Assembly: GCA_003222935.1 (NCBI GenBank)
Contig: QHXL01000206.1
Span: forward strand, 2,223 to 7,827
DNA length: 5,605 nucleotides
From: Acidobacteriota bacterium
GTDB taxonomy: Bacteria; Acidobacteriota; Blastocatellia; Pyrinomonadales; Pyrinomonadaceae
Reading direction: 5' to 3'
Both the position numbers and the translations under genes were made by a program. Numbering within the stretch: the first letter of the stretch is position 1; every line of letters starts with the position of its first letter. Of this stretch, positions 5,312 to 5,605 are shown piece by piece. The notes under the pieces were generated by a model. It was not told the origin of the DNA and searched no databases. It saw only the letters and a program-made list of their open reading frames with translations.

Positions 5312-5605
5312 CTAGTCCAGGATCACATACTCAACCTGCTGACAGCGCTGCTCGCGTTCAGAGATCCTGAACGCCTTTACCACAGGCACTTCGCCGGCAA
5401 GCCCCACAATCAAGTATGTAGCTAAAGGATAATAAGCGAGGCGTACATCGGTTTCCGAGGGACTCGGCTCAACCGCTCGAGGGTGAGAATGGTAAATGGC
5501 CAGGAGGCCTTCACCGCGATCGCGCATTTGCCGTTGGGCGTTGAAGAGATCTTCCGGCGCAGCTTCGTAGGAAACATGAGGGTCAGGCGTGACATTGCGA
5601 AGTTG
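5312..5605 (-). CDS. M67 family (JAMM/MPN+) metallopeptidase, 5' partial
   Basis: The reading frame enters from the right edge and 97 residues are visible, ending at the TAG (5312-5314). It reads NVTPDPHVSYEAAPEDLF, then MRDRGEGLLAIYHSHPR and ETDVRLAYYPLATYLIVGL. The internal ATG at 5525-5527 is within conserved sequence and is not the start. The JAMM zinc motif is HSHPRAVEPSPSETD (5447-5491): the two histidines and final Asp are zinc ligands and the Ser supports catalysis; the upstream catalytic Glu lies outside the window. Family members remove C-terminal extensions from ubiquitin-like or sulfur-carrier proteins (ThiS/MoaD/CysO type), often beside thiF/moeB or cysteine synthase genes, which would be upstream, off the right edge. 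The gap between HxH and SxxD is 8 residues instead of the usual 7. It may be co-transcribed with the membrane protein gene 42 bases on. Confidence 0.88.
   Translation of the reverse strand, partial: QLRNVTPDPHVSYEAAPEDLFNAQRQMRDRGEGLLAIYHSHPRAVEPSPSETDVRLAYYPLATYLIVGLAGEVPVVKAFRISEREQRCQQVEYVILD

Noticed and set aside
5153..5425. 90-residue + strand frame across the start of the membrane protein gene and the M67 end
   Set aside because: It is antisense to two better supported genes and has no recognisable features.

Overview
The window most resembles a chromosomal segment of an Acidobacteriota member (probably class Blastocatellia, Pyrinomonadaceae-like). This rests on recalled resemblance of the first, second and last proteins to uncharacterised families common there, and on short palindromic repeats in almost every gap; no marker gene settles the taxonomy. 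Base composition looks balanced, and no phage, plasmid or transposase gene is visible.

Layout, left to right. (1) 1-532, +: the 3' part of a conserved acidobacterial protein of unknown function, broken by one frameshift near 261-266. (2) 533-1081: a 549-base gap whose main content is a long nested palindrome (57-base arms at 698-754 and 877-933, possibly bounded at 677 and 962), followed by a plausible promoter. (3) 1082-1834, +: a secreted protein with a helical half, a Gly/Gln linker and a beta-rich C-terminal half. (4) 1840-1972: a 133-base element with perfect 29-base terminal inverted repeats that fills the gap up to the next ATG. (5) 1973-2794, +: mazG, the clearest housekeeping gene here. 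(6) 2791-2887: an inverted 'CCGCAGAT' repeat that overlaps the mazG stop codon and lies between converging genes. (7) 2944-4350, -: an exported M48 (BepA/YfgC-like) zinc metalloprotease with an extra C-terminal domain. (8) 4580-5269, -: a membrane protein with a long Pro/Gln-rich N-terminus and a DUF4870/Tic20-like C-terminal part. (9) 5312-5605, -: the C-terminal part of an M67 (JAMM) metallopeptidase, entering from the right edge.

The genes do not form one pathway. The M67 peptidase and the membrane protein are 42 bases apart on the same strand and could be co-transcribed; M48 follows 229 bases later with its own strong ribosome binding site. The most notable feature is the density of palindromic repeat elements: three unrelated-looking types in 5.6 kb, two of them touching mazG at its start and stop codons. 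I see no convincing evidence of a new multi-gene system; the repeats are the part most worth pursuing.
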